Shown here in pieces: positions 10,245 to 19,223 of a DNA stretch of 46,889 nt. The notes beneath the pieces were generated by a model. It had not been told where the DNA came from. It ran no database searches and saw only the letters and a list, made by a program, of their open reading frames with translations. Origin of the DNA: Enterococcus faecalis 13-SD-W-01 (GTDB lineage: Bacteria > Bacillota > Bacilli > Lactobacillales > Enterococcaceae); contig KE351628.1 of NCBI GenBank assembly GCA_000415185.1, positions 1-46,889 on the forward strand, read 5' to 3'. The position numbers and the translations under genes are program-made. Position 1 is the stretch's first letter. Each line of letters opens with the position of its first letter.

Positions 10245-10273
10245 ACTTTAACGCAAAATAGAAGGAGTTGCAA
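10245..10273 (-). promoter_or_regulatory. Promoter of the rsmG-parAB operon
   Basis: On the minus strand: TTGCAA (10268-10273), a 17-bp spacer, and TAAAGT (10245-10250). The predicted start of transcription is near 10238. Confidence 0.6.
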
Positions 10274-10340
10274 TGGTTCGTGTGGAAACTTAAAAAGAAA
10301 TAAGGGGTTGTAAAAAAGCTGTTCCATTTTCCTGCTTTTA

Positions 10341-10381
10341 CAAAGACAAAACCGTCCAAAATAGAATCTATTTTAGACGGT
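10341..10381 (-). terminator. Terminator after the FUSC-like gene
   Basis: CCGTCCAAAATAG and CTATTTTAGACGG form a 13-bp stem with a 3-nt loop (10352-10380). A T-rich tail (TTTTGTCTTT) follows on the minus strand. Confidence 0.85.
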
Positions 10382-10395
10382 GCGTGATTGTCAGG

Positions 10396-11430
10396 TTATT
10401 CTTCTGACTCTAATTTTTTTCGTACGACAGTTAAATAATGCTGTAATCCAATAGTCATTATCCAAGCAGCGCCTAATCCAATAAAACTGCCGATGATGAT
10501 TCCCAAAAAGCGGTATTCAATCAAAGAAATCAAATAGGCGCCTCGAATAAGTGTCGAAAGCATCAGCGCCATCGGGTTAAGAAAAATATTGGCAACAGCG
10601 TAATTTCTAGCAACCAAGAATTGGGCAATACCATAAAGAAAAGTAATGAGAAAAATCGTCTGCAGCTGTGTGAACGGCACGAATGATAATACTGCGGATA
10701 CACATAAGCCGCCCATCGAGCCAATCAAGTATTGCACTTGACGATGTTTCATTGCGTCTAAATTCTCTGCTAGAAGGATCGATGCACATGAAAGCGTCAG
10801 CCAGTAAGGATTATGCAAATTCAACCCGTGACTGACATATACAGAAAGAAATAAAGCCGCACTGTAGAAAACAGAGTCGATGATCACTAAAGGTTCTTCA
10901 TGAAATCTTTCTTTTAATGTCGTTGGTTCGATTACTTGCTCCGGGCGCTTATCCAGTAGTTTCGTGATTACTGCAGCAATCAGTGAAAAAACGACCCCCA
11001 TGAAAAAGAAAAGAGAAACAATCGGTAATTGATGGAGCGGCAGCTGCATACTCGTGCCCATAGCAGAAAGCATCGCAAAGAACAAGCCGCCTGGTTTTGA
11101 GATATGGAACAATCTCAAAACGAATCTGCTGGAAAAAGCGACTGCTGCCACAGCGAAAGGTTCAAGCCACAATACATAGGTTGATAAAATCCCTAGTACA
11201 AAGGCAAATAAAAGACCGCATCCAATGAAAAACATGCGTTTCAATAAATATTTCATGGGTATATTTTGATAATAAAAAAATGTAAAAATTCCTAGTGAAG
11301 AAAAGCTCGAAATCAAAAAATCATGATTTATGTACCCTAGCCATAACACAATAAAAATAAGAAGCATTAGATTCATGATTCGATAAGGGTTATCCTGTAT
11401 TTTATTAAAGCGGAAATAAGTTTTGAGCAA
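10396..11430 (-). CDS. FUSC-like integral membrane protein
   Basis: Protein of 344 aa with about ten hydrophobic segments arranged as two similar halves, a charged cytosolic loop near residues 160-185 and a basic-acidic tail. The second half contains the HNPYWLTLSCASILLAEN stretch, reminiscent of the PYW motif of FUSC/aromatic-acid exporter (AaeB/YccS) proteins. The start is TTG 11430 with AAAGGAG 8 nt upstream. It is a single gene between rsmG and mnmG with its own terminator. The substrate is unknown; efflux is possible but is not shown by the sequence. Confidence 0.6.
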   Translation of the reverse strand: MLKTYFRFNKIQDNPYRIMNLMLLIFIVLWLGYINHDFLISSFSSLGIFTFFYYQNIPMKYLLKRMFFIGCGLLFAFVLGILSTYVLWLEPFAVAAVAFSSRFVLRLFHISKPGGLFFAMLSAMGTSMQLPLHQLPIVSLFFFMGVVFSLIAAVITKLLDKRPEQVIEPTTLKERFHEEPLVIIDSVFYSAALFLSVYVSHGLNLHNPYWLTLSCASILLAENLDAMKHRQVQYLIGSMGGLCVSAVLSFVPFTQLQTIFLITFLYGIAQFLVARNYAVANIFLNPMALMLSTLIRGAYLISLIEYRFLGIIIGSFIGLGAAWIMTIGLQHYLTVVRKKLESEE

Positions 11431-11554
11431 TCTAGCACTCCTTTCTCATAAAGTTTGTCAGTAAAATATCCAATAAGCGCTATATTTTTTCTGTTTTCCG
11501 GCAGCACTATCTAGTATAACCATTGTTTCTTTATTTTCCATAAAAAAGCCCGCA

Positions 11555-11608
11555 TAGAAAAAAACAACTCGAAAAATCCGCATAAAAAACGGAACCTTTC
11601 GAGTCGTT
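11555..11608 (-). terminator. Terminator after mnmG
   Basis: AACAACTCGAAA (11563-11574) pairs with TTTCGAGTCGTT (11597-11608). On the minus strand the stem is followed by a run of T. Confidence 0.85.
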
Positions 11609-11631
11609 TCAAAAACGTTGGTATGTTGGTA

Positions 11632-13527
11632 TTATGCCTGCACTTTCGCAATCTTCCCTTGTTCGATGTAGACCATCAAAATGCTTAGGTCAGCTGGATT
11701 TACACCGCTGATCCGGCTTGCTTGGGCAATTGTTTCTGGCTGGATTTTGTGCAATTTTTGTTTTGCTTCGGTTGCCAAACCATTGATAGCATTGTAATCG
11801 ATGTTTTCAGGGATTCGTTTTGCTTCCATGCGCTTCAGTTTTTCAACTTTTTCTAGGGCTTTTTTGATGTAGCCTTCATACTTGAGTTGGATTTCTACTT
11901 GCTCGATTTCTTTTGCTGTCAGTTCTTGGTTTTCAGGAATAAAGCGCAAAAGATCTTGATAAGAAATTTCTGGTCGACGCAAGAAATCACTCGCTAATAC
12001 ACCATCTTTTAGCGGTGCAGCACCGATTTCTTTCAAGAATGCTTGAACATCTTCGTTTGGTTTGATACGAATAGACATCAACCGTTTGATTTCTGTTTCT
12101 ACAGCTTCTTTTTTCGCTAAATATGCTTGGTATTGGCCTTCTTCTACTAAGCCGATTTGATGACCAAATTCTGTCAAACGCAAGTCTGCATTGTCGTGAC
12201 GAAGAAGCAGACGATATTCTGCTCTTGAAGTCAAAAGACGGTAAGGTTCATTGGTTCCTTTTGTTACAAGGTCATCGATCATAACACCGATATAACCATC
12301 ACTTCTTTTCATGACAAATGGTTCTTTTCCTTGGATCTTCAACGCTGCATTGATTCCAGCAATCAGTCCTTGTCCTGCAGCTTCTTCATATCCGCTGGTT
12401 CCGTTTGTTTGGCCAGCTGTATAAAGGTTCTCTATGACTTTTGTTTCTAAAGTTGGGCGTAGTTGATGCGGAACGACCACATCATATTCAATAGCGTAGC
12501 CCGTACGCATCATTTCTGCTTTTTCTAAACCAGCGATTGAATGAAGCATGTCTGTTTGAACGTCCTCTGGTAAAGAAGTCGATAATCCTTGAACATATAC
12601 TTCTTCTGTATTCAATCCTTCTGGTTCTAAAAATAATTGGTGACGAGGTTTGTCTGCAAATCGGACAATTTTATCTTCGATCGAAGGGCAGTAACGCGCA
12701 CCGACTCCTTCGACGATTCCAGTAAACATTGGCGCACGATGCAGATTTTCACGAATGATTTCATGCGTGCCTTCACTTGTATAAGTCAACCAGCAAGATT
12801 CTTGGTCTAAATTATAGGCGCTGTCTGGTGTACTGAAACTAAAATGATTTGGTTCTTTATCGCCGGGCTGCTCTTCTGTCACCGAATAATCGATCGTACT
12901 TGATTTCACGCGCGGCGGTGTTCCTGTTTTGAAACGTGCGATCTCAAAACCTAAGCTTTTCAAATGATCTGCTAGGCCGATCGATGGTTGAGAGTTATTA
13001 GGTCCTGATGAATATTTCAATTCACCAATGATGATTTCCCCTCGAAGTGCTGTTCCGGCAGTGATAACTACTGCTTTTGCTTGGTATTTAGCACCTGTTG
13101 AAGTAACAACACCTTGGCAAATCCCATCTTCAACGACAAGTTCTTCAACGATTCCTTGGCGCAACGTCAAATTTGGTTCTTTTTCGATCGTACGTTTCAT
13201 TTCATTGGCATACGCATGTTTATCTGCTTGTGCTCTCAAAGCTCGTACGGCAGGACCTTTTCCTGTGTTCAGCATACGCATTTGGATGTATGTCTTGTCG
13301 ATATTTTTACCCATTTCTCCGCCGAGTGCATCGATTTCTCTTACAACGACCCCTTTTGCCGGACCGCCGACAGAAGGATTACATGGCATAAAAGCAACCA
13401 TGTCTAGATTTATCGTCAATAACAATGTTTTTGCGCCCATTCGCGCTGCGGCTAATGCGGCTTCTGATCCTGCATGACCAGCGCCTACAACAATCACGTC
13501 ATACGCTTCTGCTTGATAGTGATTCAA
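11632..13527 (-). CDS. mnmG: tRNA uridine-5-carboxymethylaminomethyl modification enzyme MnmG (GidA)
   Basis: FAD/NADH-dependent enzyme of 631 aa that works with MnmE to install cmnm5 at U34 of tRNAs reading NNA/NNG codons. The N-terminal dinucleotide fold is [21 protein letters not shown], followed by the family signature [18 protein letters not shown] CxS-type motif ([14 protein letters not shown]) and a C-terminal helical domain follow. The start is TTG 13527, 8 nt after AGGAGG. It lies downstream of mnmE on the same strand with a 60-nt gap, so the two are probably one operon. Confidence 0.96.
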   Translation of the reverse strand: MNHYQAEAYDVIVVGAGHAGSEAALAAARMGAKTLLLTINLDMVAFMPCNPSVGGPAKGVVVREIDALGGEMGKNIDKTYIQMRMLNTGKGPAVRALRAQADKHAYANEMKRTIEKEPNLTLRQGIVEELVVEDGICQGVVTSTGAKYQAKAVVITAGTALRGEIIIGELKYSSGPNNSQPSIGLADHLKSLGFEIARFKTGTPPRVKSSTIDYSVTEEQPGDKEPNHFSFSTPDSAYNLDQESCWLTYTSEGTHEIIRENLHRAPMFTGIVEGVGARYCPSIEDKIVRFADKPRHQLFLEPEGLNTEEVYVQGLSTSLPEDVQTDMLHSIAGLEKAEMMRTGYAIEYDVVVPHQLRPTLETKVIENLYTAGQTNGTSGYEEAAGQGLIAGINAALKIQGKEPFVMKRSDGYIGVMIDDLVTKGTNEPYRLLTSRAEYRLLLRHDNADLRLTEFGHQIGLVEEGQYQAYLAKKEAVETEIKRLMSIRIKPNEDVQAFLKEIGAAPLKDGVLASDFLRRPEISYQDLLRFIPENQELTAKEIEQVEIQLKYEGYIKKALEKVEKLKRMEAKRIPENIDYNAINGLATEAKQKLHKIQPETIAQASRISGVNPADLSILMVYIEQGKIAKVQA

Positions 13528-13587
13528 TGTTTGTTCCTCCTTGGTTATTTTCTTTTCATTTTTACGTTAAAATCAGGTATTTCCTGG

Positions 13588-14985
13588 TTATTTTCCTAGA
13601 CAAAATTGACTGAATAATTGAGTGATCAATTCATCTTGTACGCTGTCGCCAACCACTTCGCCTAAATAATCCCAACAGCGAGTCATATCGATTTGAACGA
13701 GATCGACAGGCATTCCTGCTTCAATTCCGTTGATGACTTCGTCTAATGCGATTGATGCATTTTCAAGTAAGGCGATATGTCGGGTATTTGAAACATACGT
13801 CGCATCTCTTTCTCCAGTTTGGCCGCCGAAAAACAGGTCGGCAATTGCTGCTTCTAGTTGGTCGATTCCGTCATTTTCCATGACGGAGATCGCAAATAGG
13901 GGCTCATTTTTTACATATTGATCAAGCATTTGACGATCTAGTTTGCTTGGCAAATCTGTTTTATTCAATAAAATGATACGTTTTAGTCCATTGGTTGCTT
14001 CCAGCAAAGCAATGTCTTCTTGACTTAATTCTTCGCTTTGGTTTAAAAGAAGTAAAATCAAATCAGATTCTGCAAGAGCTTTGCGGCTGCGTTCCACACC
14101 GATTTGCTCCACAAGATCTTCTGTTTCTCGGATGCCTGCTGTGTCGATCAGTTTCAAAGGAACGCCTCTTACGTTGACATATTCTTCGATCACATCGCGA
14201 GTAGTCCCAGCGATATCTGTTACGATTGCTTTGTCTTCCCGAAGAAGATGGTTCAATAAACTTGATTTTCCGACATTTGGCCGACCAATAATTGCGGTAC
14301 TTAATCCTTCACGCAATATTTTCCCTTGTTTAGATGTCGCTAATAAACCGCGAATCTGTTGTTGGACCATTTGTGCTTTTTCTAGTAAAAGTCTTGTGGT
14401 CAATTCCTCTACATCGTCATATTCAGGGTAATCGATATTTACTTCTACTTGTGCTAATGTTTCTAAGATTTCTTGACGCAATGAACGAATTAATGAAGAC
14501 AGATTTCCGTCTAACTGATTCAACGCCAAATTCATCGCTTTATCTGTTTTTGCTCGGATCAGATCCATCACAGCTTCCGCTTGTGAAAGGTCGACACGAC
14601 CGTTTAAAAATGCGCGTTTCGTAAATTCTCCTGGTTCTGCCAAGCGTGCGCCTTCGCGTAAAAGAAGCTGCAATATTTGATTGACTACGACGATTCCGCC
14701 GTGACAGTTGATTTCTACTACGTCTTCGCGTGTAAAAGTTTTAGGTGCTCGCATAACGGACACCATTACTTCATCAATCACTTGCTGACTTTTAGGATCA
14801 ACAAGATGTCCATAATGGATCGTGTGTGTCGGTACGTCTGCTAAACTCTTTTTCCCTGCTTGATAAACCGTATCGGCTATCTGTACTGCTTTATCCCCAC
14901 TCAAGCGAACAATACTGATTGCTCCTTCACCTGGTGGCGTCGAAATTGCCGCAATCGTGTCAAATTCTAATGTGATCTCAGCCAT
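13588..14985 (-). CDS. mnmE: tRNA modification GTPase MnmE (TrmE)
   Basis: GTPase of 465 aa, partner of MnmG. The N-terminal tetrahydrofolate-binding domain ([22 protein letters not shown]) precedes a helical domain into which the G domain is inserted. That domain has P-loop [20 protein letters not shown] and NKTD, and the protein ends in the canonical CLGK. The catalytic cysteine is the C of FCLGK. I chose ATG 14985 behind AAAAGGAG; the longer in-frame extension runs through a terminator. A TATAAT on the minus strand (15004-15009), just after that terminator, is a candidate -10. Confidence 0.96.
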   Translation of the reverse strand: MAEITLEFDTIAAISTPPGEGAISIVRLSGDKAVQIADTVYQAGKKSLADVPTHTIHYGHLVDPKSQQVIDEVMVSVMRAPKTFTREDVVEINCHGGIVVVNQILQLLLREGARLAEPGEFTKRAFLNGRVDLSQAEAVMDLIRAKTDKAMNLALNQLDGNLSSLIRSLRQEILETLAQVEVNIDYPEYDDVEELTTRLLLEKAQMVQQQIRGLLATSKQGKILREGLSTAIIGRPNVGKSSLLNHLLREDKAIVTDIAGTTRDVIEEYVNVRGVPLKLIDTAGIRETEDLVEQIGVERSRKALAESDLILLLLNQSEELSQEDIALLEATNGLKRIILLNKTDLPSKLDRQMLDQYVKNEPLFAISVMENDGIDQLEAAIADLFFGGQTGERDATYVSNTRHIALLENASIALDEVINGIEAGMPVDLVQIDMTRCWDYLGEVVGDSVQDELITQLFSQFCLGK

Positions 14986-15013
14986 TTTTACACTCCTTTT
15001 CTGATTATAGGCA

Positions 15014-15068
15014 CAAAAAAAGTGCCCACTCCACCCCTTAAAATTAATGGGTGGACTCCGCACTTTGA
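15014..15068 (-). terminator. Terminator closing the accessory operon
   Basis: Inverted arms around 15020-15037 and 15049-15066 (AAGTGCCCACTCCACCCC against GGGTGGACTCCGCACTT, with small bulges) form a strong hairpin. A run of T follows on the minus strand. It separates the two accessory genes from mnmE. Confidence 0.8.
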
Positions 15069-15164
15069 CTGCTCGTTCCTGATTAAATTCTTGTCATAGA
15101 CTATCATATTTGATTCAATGAGGCAAGTATTTCTGTATTTCTTTCTTGTATTCTTGTAAAACAT

Positions 15165-16271
15165 TCAACACCTAACTGAACGATCCTTTGATTGGCTTTC
15201 TGCAACAATTCTTTTGTGAACTTCCTCTATTTTTCTTGTAGCGAGTTTATGGATAAGCGGATCGTTATTCTTTAATGCTTTCTCGCTTTCTTCTCGAATA
15301 TAATCGATTTGATCTTTTGTCAATTTATATATACTGCTCAACTTACTTGGCACTACTTTCTCTTCAATTGATGTAGTAGGAATTAAATGGATAAATTCTT
15401 TATTTAGATTACGCAGATACAAACACAATTCAAGTTTTTCTTTTAGTTTATAATATTTACTATCGTTTTGAGCTCTCGTTTTCTTTAATAACTGATAAAC
15501 AACATGCCCATCTTTCAGAAAGACAATACTCTTTGTACTGCTATTCAACTTTCTTAAATGATTAATAGCGATTTGAACGATGACACTGTTATATTTTTCA
15601 GTTGTCAAATCTTTATATTTCGTTTTTACTGCGTTTTCGCCATCTACCACCAGATCTTTTACGGGATATACTTTGCCTAATACATACTTTAGAGCACTAT
15701 TGAGGTTATTAATTGAACAATTACCCTGACCAGCTTGGCTCCTTCCTATATGGGCGCACAGCCTCTCCTCTTGAGCTAAGGACCTAAAAACAGCGTATAA
15801 AGAATAAGAATGTTTCATCAACGCATTTTCTACGACTTGATTTTCTTTTTTAGGATAACCCAAACCTAGGTGCAGAATATTCGCGATTACCAACCTATTC
15901 TTTTCTGTATCTTCGATTGTATGACGATAAGTTGTTCTGCTCTGCGTTTCATAGTTGGTGATTCTGCTCTTATTCCTTCCTGGTCTCTCTTCTGCCTTAT
16001 CAAAAATAGAAACAATAAGCTGATTTTCTTTTTTCATCAAAATCAATGTAACGCCATGCAATTCACTTGAATCAGGTATATTTTTTAGGAGTACAGGTAT
16101 AACCAGGAAACTGTCACGATTATTATTTTCTAATTCAGTGATGTAATTTGGAAATAAATTGGGCCTAATTGAAGCGTAAATGCTCTTTTGCAAAGAATCT
16201 TTGATCAGTTCTTGTTTTCTATCCGAAAAAGCTTCTGGGCAAACATCGAGCAACTGCTGGTACAAAGCCAT
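15165..16271 (-). CDS. Putative CE-clan-like cysteine enzyme, downstream paralog (N-terminus frameshifted)
   Basis: I do not recognise a named family. The open frame has 368 aa and is a paralog of the product of 16426-17748. Shared blocks in order are SLQKSI, SFLVIPV, HGVTLILMKKE...VSIFDKAE, RSQAGQGNCSINNLNSALKYVLG, KTKYKDLTTEKYNSVIVQIAINHL and QLLKKTRAQ. Candidate active residues are H72, D91 (19 apart) and Q179, C185 (6 apart); the H-D/E...Q-C order and spacing resemble Ulp1/YopJ-type CE-clan proteases or acetyltransferases. No signal peptide or membrane segment is seen. The ATG at 16271 has no ribosome site, and similarity to the paralog continues upstream of it. The true start is probably ATG 16380 in another frame (see 16318-16380). 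Function is inferred from motifs only. Confidence 0.6.
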   Translation of the reverse strand: MALYQQLLDVCPEAFSDRKQELIKDSLQKSIYASIRPNLFPNYITELENNNRDSFLVIPVLLKNIPDSSELHGVTLILMKKENQLIVSIFDKAEERPGRNKSRITNYETQSRTTYRHTIEDTEKNRLVIANILHLGLGYPKKENQVVENALMKHSYSLYAVFRSLAQEERLCAHIGRSQAGQGNCSINNLNSALKYVLGKVYPVKDLVVDGENAVKTKYKDLTTEKYNSVIVQIAINHLRKLNSSTKSIVFLKDGHVVYQLLKKTRAQNDSKYYKLKEKLELCLYLRNLNKEFIHLIPTTSIEEKVVPSKLSSIYKLTKDQIDYIREESEKALKNNDPLIHKLATRKIEEVHKRIVAESQSKDRSVRC

Positions 16272-16317
16272 AAATTCGATTTCTGTCTGGAATTCATAAA
16301 CAAATTCCGTGTGACAA

Positions 16318-16380
16318 TCATCTTAATCCATCTGCTTCTTGGATATATTTGTCCGCTTCTTCTTTTGTTAGGAATTTCAT
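16318..16380 (-). pseudogene. Frameshifted N-terminal piece of the downstream paralog
   Basis: A 20-codon reading frame (MKFLTKEEADKYIQEADGLR, then TGA) starts at ATG 16380 with a near-perfect AAAGGAGGA 6 nt upstream. Removing one base near 16318-16326 joins it to the frame of the next gene through CHTEFVYEFQTEIEFMALYQQ. That stretch aligns with residues 54-72 of the paralog's N-terminal region. The most economical reading is a 1-nt frameshift in the gene, or a sequencing error. Confidence 0.6.
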
Positions 16381-16425
16381 ATGGGCTCCTCCTTTCTTCT
16401 CAGTTATTTTTAGGTAACAGCTTTT

Positions 16426-17748
16426 TCACAGAAAAATATTTTTTTTGCCTGGAAATTGATCTCTTACTGTCTTTCGTTCATTTAGTTCCTTGCTTCTTTT
16501 TTTGATTTCGCTGATTTCAGACGGTGATAGGTGCTTTAAATCCTTTATGTATTTTTTTTTATTTGCTGAAAGCTGGTCTTTTTTAATGTATGAATAATTG
16601 AGCAGAGAAACTTCGGGTCTTCTAGGAATAGTCATTTTATCTATGACATATCTATAATATTGACGTAAATTTTCAGCTTGTTTTATTTTCCTCACAATCT
16701 TTTCTTCCAAAGATAATGATGCACGCGTTTCTTTCAATTGTTTGTATTGAATGTATTCATTTTCCAAACTTTCTTTTACACGTTGAGAAAAACCAGCTTT
16801 TACTAAATGATTGCTGATCAGTTGCGCTATCGTACTATTCAACTGTTTTTTCGTTACTTCGTTATATTTCATTTTGATAGCTTTTGTCCCATCTGGTAAT
16901 ATGACACCTGTTTCATGAGGTGTTCCAAATAGATATTGTAACGCTGCACTACTGTTTTTTATCTCACAATTTCCCTGTGTATGTTGTGCTCTTGCAATGT
17001 GTTTGGTGTAATAGCTCTTTTCAGCAAAACTGTCTAACTTCTTAAACGGCGCATAATACATTACAGGATCATCTGTCACAAAAAGATTTATCTCTTCGGC
17101 TGTAAAGTGAATTCTGCCTATTCGGAGTACATTTGCTAACTTTATGATATTTTCCCTCGTGTCTTGGATCTCATAAGTATAGTTGATACAAAGTTCTGCA
17201 GAATCCTCATTTTCCCAACCATTACGAGGAAATTCTTTTAATTGTGCTTCTTTCTCATGCATATCTGGCCCTATTCCTGCTTTATCAATCGTTTCAACGA
17301 AAAATTTCGCCTCTTTTTTTCTTATGATAACAGTACAACCATGTGAACCAACTTTATTATCTTTATAAGGAAAATTAAATCCTATTGGAACAATCAGAAA
17401 ACTGTCAGGATTATCTGGAATCAATTCAGAAAGAAAATCCCCGGCTAATTCTGTACATGCTGAACTGCAGATGCTTTTCTGCAACGACTCTTGAATCTGT
17501 TCTGTATTTCTTCCTGCAAATAATTCTGGATGGATCTCTGCTGCTTTTGAGTAAATAGTTAAATATTCTAATATTGCATCTACAGAAAAACCAAATCTGG
17601 AGAGGATATCATTTGATTTTAAATTTAAATGTTGTAAATAAATATCATATAATTCAACAGCATATTTTGGATCTTTTATGTAATCTTCCCTCATTTTATT
17701 CACCATGGCGATCCGTTCTTCTCTATCTTTTTCATTCAAAAATGTCAT
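16426..17748 (-). CDS. Putative CE-clan-like cysteine enzyme, intact paralog
   Basis: Protein of 440 aa with no named family that I recognise. The N-terminal helical part (about 1-110) is followed by SFLIVPIGF, then GSHGCTVIIRKKEAKFFVETIDKAG (H136, D155) and HIARAQHTQGNCEIKNSSAALQYLFG (Q255, C261). A long, charged, helix-rich C-terminal tail (about 300-440) follows. His to Asp is 19 residues and Gln to Cys is 6, as in CE-clan enzymes (YopJ H109-E128 and Ulp1 Q574-C580, from memory). It has no signal peptide, so it is cytosolic or exported by a route that needs none. It lies 45 nt upstream of its paralog and shares that gene's terminator. Genes of this clan act as ubiquitin/SUMO-type proteases or Ser/Thr acetyltransferases, often effectors or toxins. 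Which applies here is unknown. Confidence 0.65.
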   Translation of the reverse strand: MTFLNEKDREERIAMVNKMREDYIKDPKYAVELYDIYLQHLNLKSNDILSRFGFSVDAILEYLTIYSKAAEIHPELFAGRNTEQIQESLQKSICSSACTELAGDFLSELIPDNPDSFLIVPIGFNFPYKDNKVGSHGCTVIIRKKEAKFFVETIDKAGIGPDMHEKEAQLKEFPRNGWENEDSAELCINYTYEIQDTRENIIKLANVLRIGRIHFTAEEINLFVTDDPVMYYAPFKKLDSFAEKSYYTKHIARAQHTQGNCEIKNSSAALQYLFGTPHETGVILPDGTKAIKMKYNEVTKKQLNSTIAQLISNHLVKAGFSQRVKESLENEYIQYKQLKETRASLSLEEKIVRKIKQAENLRQYYRYVIDKMTIPRRPEVSLLNYSYIKKDQLSANKKKYIKDLKHLSPSEISEIKKRSKELNERKTVRDQFPGKKNIFL

Positions 17749-17936
17749 GTTCTTAACCTTTCCGCTTACGCTGTTTAATTTGAATAAAGTCTAGCATTAT
17801 TCTATGAGGATTTTTTGTCGTAAAAGACCTATTTGTTCGAAAAAAAGAAATAAAAGATCAGCAATTCTTTCTTTACTTCTTTTTGCGTAAAAAGGTACAC
17901 TTAAATCAGGTATCAAAATCTTTTAGGAGGAATGCT

Positions 17937-18275
17937 ATGACAGGACATGGAAAACACGCAGAAAGAGACGGAACAAATAACCGCATAAATGAAATCGTTT
18001 TATCGACTGGGAACGTCAATCGAAAGTATATTGTTCGAGATATTATTTTTGCTGCTGATCGTTTAGAGGTAGATTTATTTGATCCCAGCTTGGACACAAA
18101 TGCTCTATTTTCTACCGTCAGCTACAAACTGAAAGAAAAAGCATTTGAATATGGCGCACATGCCGTCATCAACTGTCATTTCGAACATGAGCAAATCAAA
18201 AAAGGCGACACTTATATCTTGGAAGTTTTCGCCTATGGCACAGTTATCCAGTTTATCCAAACAAATATTGGATAA
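17937..18275 (+). CDS. Small YbjQ/UPF0145-like protein
   Basis: Protein of 112 aa. After a hydrophilic N-terminus (MTGHGKHAERDG) it has the pattern EIVLSTGNVNRKYIVRDIIF, a long helix with ALFSTVSYKLKEKAFEYGAHAVINCHF, and a final strand GDTYILEVFAYGTVI. This resembles the pentamer-forming YbjQ fold, in which a helix containing GAxAV precedes the last strands. The start at ATG 17937 has TTAGGAGG 6 nt upstream. It is divergent from the accessory pair and convergent with jag. Function unknown; the family call is moderate. Confidence 0.55.
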   Translation: MTGHGKHAERDGTNNRINEIVLSTGNVNRKYIVRDIIFAADRLEVDLFDPSLDTNALFSTVSYKLKEKAFEYGAHAVINCHFEHEQIKKGDTYILEVFAYGTVIQFIQTNIG

Positions 18276-18320
18276 AGAGTGTGCGCTATGCTAACTATTT
18301 TGAAAAAATGAACAAACAAA

Positions 18321-18357
18321 AAAGGCCGGAGCTGGCAAGCTCCGACCTCTTTTTTTA
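18321..18357. terminator. Bidirectional terminator between the YbjQ-like gene and jag
   Basis: GGCCGGAGCT (18324-18333) pairs with AGCTCCGACC (18338-18347). There are A's on the left and eight T's on the right, so it can serve both directions. Confidence 0.85.
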
Positions 18358-18465
18358 CCAAAGTAAGTGACTACTTCATCGTATACTCTGATAAGAATGA
18401 TTTCTAGTAAAATATACTTTGTTTAAAAAACTTTGTCAACGAGATTTCTCTAAAAAGTAGCAGGA

Positions 18466-19209
18466 TCAGTAAAATTTTTTGACCGATTCCACTACGAGAT
18501 AGCGATAAGGCTCGTCTCCTTCAGAATGTGTTTTTACATATTCGTTTTTGCTTAACGCCGCGTGGATCTGTTTCCGCTCAAAAGCAGGCATCGGTTCCAA
18601 GAACACTGGCTGCCCTGTGCGTTTTACTTTTTCCGCTGTTCGTTCAGCTAAACGCTGGATGATTTCTTTGCGCTTCTCGCGGTAGTTGCCGACGTTTACG
18701 ACAACTGAAAGTTTATTTTTTGCCACACGATGGATAAACACTTGTGCGAGATATTGAAGTGCATTCAATGTTTTTCCATGTTTGCCGATCAAAATCCCTT
18801 GTTTTTGTGTCTCAAGCTGGAAAATGATCAGTGAGCCTTCTCTTTCGATTTTTACGAGCGCTGGTGCATCCAAATGTTTGGTGATTTCGGTCAGATAGGC
18901 TGCTAATTCCGTTAAAGCTGCTTCATCATCTAGGTCGCTTAATTCTTTTTCTTTCACTTCTTCTGTTTCATCAGCAATCTCAGGGGTTTCAGTTTCTAAA
19001 ATATCTTCTACTGTCTCCTCTACTGTTTCCGAAATGACTTCACTCAATGTGGGTTCAATAGAAACACGGGCATTTTTTCTTCCCATTCCCAGAAAACCTT
19101 TTTTTCCTTCTTCAAGGATCTCAATCGTAACATCTTCTTTGGTCAGTTCTAAAGCATCAAGTCCGTAACGAATGGCTTCGTCGACTGTGGCAGCTTCATA
19201 AATCGGCAT
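18466..19209 (-). CDS. jag: RNA-binding protein Jag/KhpB (EloR)
   Basis: Protein of 247 aa. The N-terminal Jag domain (MPIYEAATVDEAIRYGLDAL...EEGKKGFLGMGRKNARV) is followed by an acidic linker of about 60 residues rich in E/T. A type II KH domain (QKQGILIGKHGKTLNALQYLAQV) and an R3H domain (PMPAFERKQIHAALSKN) follow. KhpB pairs with KhpA to bind RNA and, in streptococci as EloR, controls cell elongation. I chose ATG 19209, 8 nt after GGAGG. It lies 14 nt downstream of yidC in the rnpA-yidC-jag operon. Confidence 0.92.
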   Translation of the reverse strand: MPIYEAATVDEAIRYGLDALELTKEDVTIEILEEGKKGFLGMGRKNARVSIEPTLSEVISETVEETVEDILETETPEIADETEEVKEKELSDLDDEAALTELAAYLTEITKHLDAPALVKIEREGSLIIFQLETQKQGILIGKHGKTLNALQYLAQVFIHRVAKNKLSVVVNVGNYREKRKEIIQRLAERTAEKVKRTGQPVFLEPMPAFERKQIHAALSKNEYVKTHSEGDEPYRYLVVESVKKFY

Positions 19210-19223
19210 TAGCACTACCTCCT

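Noticed and set aside
13028-13477. Long open frame on the plus strand, antisense to mnmG (149 aa)
   Set aside because: It lies wholly inside the conserved mnmG gene, has no family resemblance, and its low-complexity Ser/Pro/Ala content is typical of an antisense shadow.
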